Shown in pieces: positions 60,097-64,000 of a DNA stretch of 64,000 bases (positions within the stretch are counted from its first letter, which is position 1; every line of letters begins with the position of its first letter). The DNA comes from Flavobacterium selenitireducens (GTDB lineage Bacteria > Bacteroidota > Bacteroidia > Flavobacteriales > Flavobacteriaceae), in NCBI RefSeq assembly GCF_014748335.1, contig NZ_JAAVIY010000007.1, positions 62,001 through 126,000 of the forward strand. Reading direction: 5' to 3'. The notes beneath the pieces were generated by a model. That model searched no databases. It saw only the letters and a list, made by a program, of their open reading frames with translations, and was not told the origin of the DNA. A program made the translations under genes and the position numbers.

Positions 60097-60711
60097 CTAA
60101 AAAAGCCCGTTGATTTCGGCGTCGATTCGGTTGTAGACCATTCCCAAATGCTCGGGATTGTTGACAAAATCGATGTTGTCTACGTCTATGATCACCAATT
60201 TTCCCTTGTTATATGTAGAAATCCAGGCTTCGTAACGCTCGTTGAGGCGGCTCAGGTAATCAATTGAAATGGAATTCTCGTAATCGCGCCCGCGTTTGTG
60301 GATTTGCGCCACGAGATTAGGGATGGAACTTCTGAGGTAAATCAACACGTCAGGTGGCGCCACAAGCGATTCCATGAGCTCAAATAAAGAAGAGTAATTG
60401 TTGAAGTCGCGGTTGGTCATCAAGCCCATTGCGTGGAGATTGGGCGCGAAAATGTGCGCATCTTCGTAAATCGTGCGATCCTGTATGATCTTTTTTCCGC
60501 TTTCGCGGATTTGTAAAATCTGGCGGAAGCGACTGTTGAGGAAGTAGATCTGCAAATTGAACGACCAGCGCTCCATCTGATGGTAAAAATCGTCGAGGTA
60601 AGGATTGTCGACCACGTCCTCGAAATGAGGTTCCCATTTGAAATGTTTGGCCAAAAGGCGTGTCAACGTTGTTTTCCCGGCTCCGATATTTCCTGCGACG
60701 GCTATGTGCAT
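60097..60711 (-). CDS. Deoxynucleoside kinase
   Basis: A 204-residue kinase of the dNK / dGK-dAK family that phosphorylates deoxynucleosides for salvage. Motifs: P-loop GNIGAGKTTL (about residues 7-16), the ED-x-D-PYL segment for substrate binding, the DRTIYEDAHIF motif and the lid region RGRDYENSI. Which deoxynucleoside is preferred cannot be told. The ATG overlaps the stop of the upstream exported-protein gene by one base (TAATG). It converges on cutC with 63 bases between; a weak nested hairpin can be drawn there but without a T tract. Confidence 0.9.
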   Translation of the reverse strand: MHIAVAGNIGAGKTTLTRLLAKHFKWEPHFEDVVDNPYLDDFYHQMERWSFNLQIYFLNSRFRQILQIRESGKKIIQDRTIYEDAHIFAPNLHAMGLMTNRDFNNYSSLFELMESLVAPPDVLIYLRSSIPNLVAQIHKRGRDYENSISIDYLSRLNERYEAWISTYNKGKLVIIDVDNIDFVNNPEHLGMVYNRIDAEINGLF

Positions 60712-61490
60712 TAGCGTAATTTTAATTTGTAGAGGCTGATTCCTTCGGATGTAAAAATAGCTAAATTTTGGGCGCCGTACCAGAAGCCCAATACAGATTT
60801 TTCGCCCAAATCGACAAGCTGTTCCGTATTTCCGTCCAACGAAAAATGGCGCAGTTCCTTGTTTTTCAGGTAAAGGATCGAAGTGTCAGAAATGAATTGT
60901 GTCCTGGGCTCGACGGGAAACTTTCCGACCGAAATTATTTTGCCGAAAAGATCACATGAAAAGCGGTTTCCCGAATCGTCGATCCAGTAGAAATGGTTGA
61001 AATTTGTTTCATAATGCACAATGTCGCCTTTTATCGGCTGGGCGAGATACAGGACAGTATTTTTCAGGAAATCGTAAAGCCCGATTTGCTGGTTGATGCT
61101 ATTGTAGATCCAAAGTCGGTTTTGGGATGCGTTTCCGGCGGCCGTCACGGTAAGCGGCTCGGGAAAATCGGAAAAATTGATGCGGCGGATTTCGTTGAGC
61201 TGGTTGTCGAGGAAGACGACCGCATTGAAATCTTTGTAGAACAACACGAGGTTCATCGGGTTGATGAGGTCGCCCCGGGCTATTTTGCCGAACGAAATGT
61301 TTTGGTATTGCAACAATTTCCGCTCTTTTTCTTTGTAGAACGTATTGTCGGTGACGAAATAATTGGCGCCGAGATTGTCGAACCCGACAAACCAATCGGC
61401 CTTAGCCGGAATCTCCGAATGCAATTGTGGAAATTGGGCCGAGACGACGGCACCGCATAAAAAAAGGAAGGCCAGCAGGAAATTTTTCAT
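60711..61490 (-). CDS. Exported protein, possibly beta-propeller, unknown function
   Basis: A 259-residue protein not recognised beyond its general character. A signal peptide ends at VVSAQ near residue 19. The mature part is made of repeated short amphipathic strands separated by turns, such as FYKDFNAVVFLDNQLNEIRRI, NRLWIYNSINQQIGLYD, HFYWIDDSGNRFSCD and ILYLKNKELRHFS. This spacing of about 40 residues suggests a beta-propeller. It is translationally coupled to the deoxynucleoside kinase downstream. As I recall the same pair occurs in other Flavobacteria. Function unknown. Confidence 0.75.
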   Translation of the reverse strand: MKNFLLAFLFLCGAVVSAQFPQLHSEIPAKADWFVGFDNLGANYFVTDNTFYKEKERKLLQYQNISFGKIARGDLINPMNLVLFYKDFNAVVFLDNQLNEIRRINFSDFPEPLTVTAAGNASQNRLWIYNSINQQIGLYDFLKNTVLYLAQPIKGDIVHYETNFNHFYWIDDSGNRFSCDLFGKIISVGKFPVEPRTQFISDTSILYLKNKELRHFSLDGNTEQLVDLGEKSVLGFWYGAQNLAIFTSEGISLYKLKLR

Positions 61491-61670
61491 CGGAAACTAA
61501 GATACGATTAAACTTTGAATCCCGTAGCCGGTCTAACGGTGGTCGAAAACACACCGGACCGACCGGGCGATTTGACTGGAGATGCGGAACGACAACAACA
61601 TTTAACAGATTCTTGGTATTAACCAAAACCCGAATCTGTCATCTTTGCCTTATCAATCAGAAAAATACGT

Positions 61671-62570
61671 ATGAAAACAGTTATCTTAAGTTGTGTGTTC
61701 GCGTTGGTCGGATGTTTTTCCCAAGCCCAGGATTTTCAAGGCATGGCGGTTTACGAATCCAAGACGAGCACGGCCGATTTCCAGGCCAGGATGGGCGAGA
61801 ACCGCGAAATAACACCCGAAATGCAAAAGCGCATACAGGAAAATATGAAAGCGATGTTCGAAAAGACGTTCGTGCTTCATTTCGACAAGTCGGCATCGGT
61901 TTATAAAGAGGAAGAAAAATTGGAAACGCCGGGAAAGAACGGCGGGTTCAATATGAGAATGGCCTCGTCTTTCATGGGCGGAGGCGGAACGTACTACAAA
62001 AACGTAAAGTCCAAAACTTACACGATAGACAAGGATTTTCTCGGAAAGGAATTCCTCGTGACCGATTCGCTCCCGAAACTCGAGTGGAAAATGGAAAGCG
62101 AAACCAAGAAGATAGGCGAGTATACGTGCTATAAGGCTACGGCTGTCGTCCCGGCGAGTAAATCGGATTTCCGGAATTTCCGTCCGAAAAAGCGGGACGA
62201 AGAAAAAAAGGACGACAAAGCAAAGACCGAGACGGAGAAGAAGACGAATTTTATGGACGAGGTCGAAATGCCCAAAGACATTACCGTAACGGCTTGGTAT
62301 ACGCCCGAGATTCCCGTCAACCAAGGTCCGGAAAGTTATTGGGGACTGCCTGGCCTGATCCTCGAGATCAACGACGGCAAGACCGTGATTCTTTGTTCCA
62401 AAGTGGTGCTCAACCCGAAAGACAAAGTGGCGATCAAAGCGCCTACGAAAGGCCAAAAGACGAGCCAGAAAGAATATGACGAAATCGTCGTGAAAAAAAT
62501 GGAAGAAATGCGGGAAATGCGCGGCCAGGGCGGCCCGGGACAGAATCGCACGATGATCAGGATGAACTAA
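61671..62570 (+). CDS. GLPGLI-family exported protein
   Basis: A 299-residue exported protein with a signal peptide (MKTVILSCVFALVGCFSQAQ reads as signal and cleavage site), named from its motif YWGLPGLILEIND near residue 230. The mature part is Lys/Glu/Met-rich, with IGEYTCYKATA in the middle and a charged C-terminal helix rich in Met, Arg and Gly. Members of this Bacteroidota family are of unknown function but are often next to TonB-dependent receptors, as here (147 bases upstream). It is likely periplasmic or surface-associated and linked to that receptor. Confidence 0.9.
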   Translation: MKTVILSCVFALVGCFSQAQDFQGMAVYESKTSTADFQARMGENREITPEMQKRIQENMKAMFEKTFVLHFDKSASVYKEEEKLETPGKNGGFNMRMASSFMGGGGTYYKNVKSKTYTIDKDFLGKEFLVTDSLPKLEWKMESETKKIGEYTCYKATAVVPASKSDFRNFRPKKRDEEKKDDKAKTETEKKTNFMDEVEMPKDITVTAWYTPEIPVNQGPESYWGLPGLILEINDGKTVILCSKVVLNPKDKVAIKAPTKGQKTSQKEYDEIVVKKMEEMREMRGQGGPGQNRTMIRMN

Positions 62571-62717
62571 GGACAGTCAAAAAAGGGACGACCTCAATGA
62601 ACAAACTAGCGAATCAGCGAATGAACACCCGAAGCGCAGCCGAATGCACCTGAGCTAAACAAATACACAAATAAACCCAACAAATAAACCGTCAAAAAAC
62701 GGATCCCAGCCAAACAA

Positions 62718-64000
62718 ATGAGGAACTTTATTTTTTTGCTTCTCGGATGCATTTCCCTTTCCGCATTTTCCCAAAACATCCGCTTTGAAGGCAATATCGT
62801 CGACAACGACGGCAAACCGCTCGAAATGGCCAACGTCATGGCCGTCAACGTCGCCTCAAAGGGCATGGACGCCTATGCGATCACGAACGACAAAGGCAAA
62901 TTCGTGCTCAACCTGAAGGCGTCGACCGCTTACACGATAAAGGTCAGCTATCTCGGCATGGCGAGCAAGGAAGTCAGCGTGACTACGACGACCGAAAACA
63001 TGACCCAAAAGATACAGATGGAAGCCGGCGGAATCGAGCTCAACGCGGTCGAAATCGTCAAGGAAATGCCCGTTTCGATAAGCGGCGACACGATTTCCTA
63101 TAATGCCGATTCGTTCAAGACCGGAACCGAACGCAAGCTCGAAGACGTGCTCAAAAAGCTGCCAGGAGTCGAAGTCAATGCGGACGGCGAGGTGGAAGTC
63201 GAAGGTAAAAAAGTCCAGAAATTGATGGTGGAAGGCAAGGATTTTTTTGACGGAGATACCAAGCTCGGCGTCAAGAACATACCGGCCGACGCTATCGACA
63301 AAGTCCAGGTATTGCGCAATTACAATGAGATCGGACAGCTCAAAGGCCTTGAGAACAACGAGGAAAATATTGCGATGAACATCAAGCTCAAAGACGGCAA
63401 AAAGAATTTTTGGTTTGGCGATCTCACCGCGGGAACCGGGATTGGGCATGAGGAAAACCGCTTTTTGGTCAATCCGAAGTTGTTCTACTACAATCCGAAA
63501 TTCAGCGTGAACCTTATCGGGAATTTCAACAACATAGGCGAACTTCCGCTTACGATGCAGGATTATTTCAAGATGACTGGCGGGTTCCGTTCTGCCATGC
63601 GACGCAACGGGACGAATTTCAACGTGTCGTCGAACGATCTCGGCATCGCAATGCTGCGCAACAACCGCGCTAAGGAAATCGACACGGATTTTGGTGCGGC
63701 CAACTTTTCGTATAATCCGACAAAAGCCTGGAACATTAGCGGGTTCGGGATTTTCTCCCGCTCCAAAACCGACATGGAAACGGATTCCCAAACGGAATAT
63801 ATCGAAGAAGACATTCAGGAAAATCGCGAAGACCGTTCGCGCCAACGCAGTAGTTTCGGGCTATTCAAACTCAGTTCGTCCTACAAGCCAAGCACGACGC
63901 TTCAATTCGATTACGATGCGTTGCTCAAGACCTCGAAACAGGATGAAAACGCACGATTGTTGCGCGAGTCGATTGTGGACGGCGTGGCCAACACCGAGAA
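62718..64000 (+). CDS. TonB-dependent outer-membrane receptor (3' partial)
   Basis: The frame opens at the ATG at 62718 and stays open to the window end, at least 427 codons, so the C-terminus is missing. It starts with a signal peptide (about residues 1-18, LSAFSQ), then a CarboxypepD_reg-like domain (about 20-105) with FEGNIVDNDGKPLEMANV and VSYLGMASKEV, then a plug-like region with LEDVLKKLPGVEV, KVQKLMVEGKDFFDGDTKLG and KNIPADAIDKVQVLRNYNEIG, then the start of an outer-membrane barrel. This domain order matches the TonB-dependent receptors that accompany GLPGLI genes. The substrate is not known. Confidence 0.92.
   Translation, partial: MRNFIFLLLGCISLSAFSQNIRFEGNIVDNDGKPLEMANVMAVNVASKGMDAYAITNDKGKFVLNLKASTAYTIKVSYLGMASKEVSVTTTTENMTQKIQMEAGGIELNAVEIVKEMPVSISGDTISYNADSFKTGTERKLEDVLKKLPGVEVNADGEVEVEGKKVQKLMVEGKDFFDGDTKLGVKNIPADAIDKVQVLRNYNEIGQLKGLENNEENIAMNIKLKDGKKNFWFGDLTAGTGIGHEENRFLVNPKLFYYNPKFSVNLIGNFNNIGELPLTMQDYFKMTGGFRSAMRRNGTNFNVSSNDLGIAMLRNNRAKEIDTDFGAANFSYNPTKAWNISGFGIFSRSKTDMETDSQTEYIEEDIQENREDRSRQRSSFGLFKLSSSYKPSTTLQFDYDALLKTSKQDENARLLRESIVDGVANTE

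Noticed and set aside
61686..62456. Minus-strand open frame of 256 codons
   Set aside because: It is antisense to the GLPGLI gene and has a composition typical of a shadow frame, rich in Arg, His and Phe without domains.
62856..63845. Long open frame of 329 codons on the minus strand
   Set aside because: It is the shadow of the plus-strand TonB-dependent receptor, whose frame gives a clear signal peptide, regulatory domain and plug.

Overview
This 64 kb window is a chromosomal segment from a member of the Bacteroidota, most likely Flavobacteriaceae and close to Flavobacterium. The evidence is the gene content: the type IX secretion protein PorT and a protease with a C-terminal sorting domain, a GLPGLI protein next to a TonB-dependent receptor, a DUF5686 outer-membrane protein, a TamL-type lipoprotein, the purH-mreBCD-PBP2-rodA order, demethylmenaquinone methyltransferase, a membrane pyrophosphatase and an acetyl-CoA carboxylase beta subunit without its zinc ribbon. 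Several genes are also preceded by promoters of the flavobacterial form TTG-N17-23-TAnnTTTG. By eye the base composition looks close to 50% G+C, high for Flavobacterium. I see no rRNA, tRNA, transposase, phage gene or CRISPR array.

Layout. 1-6.8 kb: a dipeptidyl-peptidase IV-like S9 peptidase (5' end cut off) followed by three tandem POT-family peptide transporters, a peptide-uptake cassette. 6.8-15.7 kb: periplasmic thioredoxin, ComEC, an NlpC/P60 hydrolase, lpxB, a small membrane protein, surE, a C-terminal processing protease and a lone receiver domain. 15.8-23.3 kb: the rod-shape cluster (mreB, mreC, mreD, PBP2, rodA) downstream of purH. 23.5-33.8 kb: an ABC-type permease, a repeat tract, accD and fbaA, tamL divergent from a TrmH methyltransferase, porT with ubiE, a small membrane protein and folA. 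34-39.4 kb: a small glycogen-binding-like protein, a DoxX/small-protein/DoxX group, two VOC proteins, a MORN/TonB_C protein with thyA, and a bifunctional-nuclease protein. 39.4-46.9 kb: an octamer repeat tract, etfB-etfA, a fatty acid desaturase, a NYN-LOTUS protein, a cold-shock protein, a GAF histidine kinase and pdhB. 46.9-56.1 kb: DUF5686 protein, AlkA-type glycosylase, pyrophosphatase, and a large secreted metalloprotease. 56.1-64 kb: a hexosaminidase / glycosylasparaginase / CutC operon, a deoxynucleoside kinase with a secreted partner, then GLPGLI and a TonB-dependent receptor cut by the window end.

Most genes are core metabolism or envelope biogenesis. The less ordinary material is intergenic: four tandem tracts with 7-bp, 8-bp or alternating 56/70-bp periodicity, each followed by an inverted partial copy of itself; two copies of a dispersed element in opposite orientation; and a perfect 16-bp inverted repeat around one central base. 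Among the proteins, the points worth a second look are the TM7 Glu-to-Lys change and the large loops in the POT paralogues, a periplasmic tail on the pyrophosphatase, a VOC-domain lipoprotein, and the zinc-free AccD. I did not find a convincing wholly new multi-gene system.
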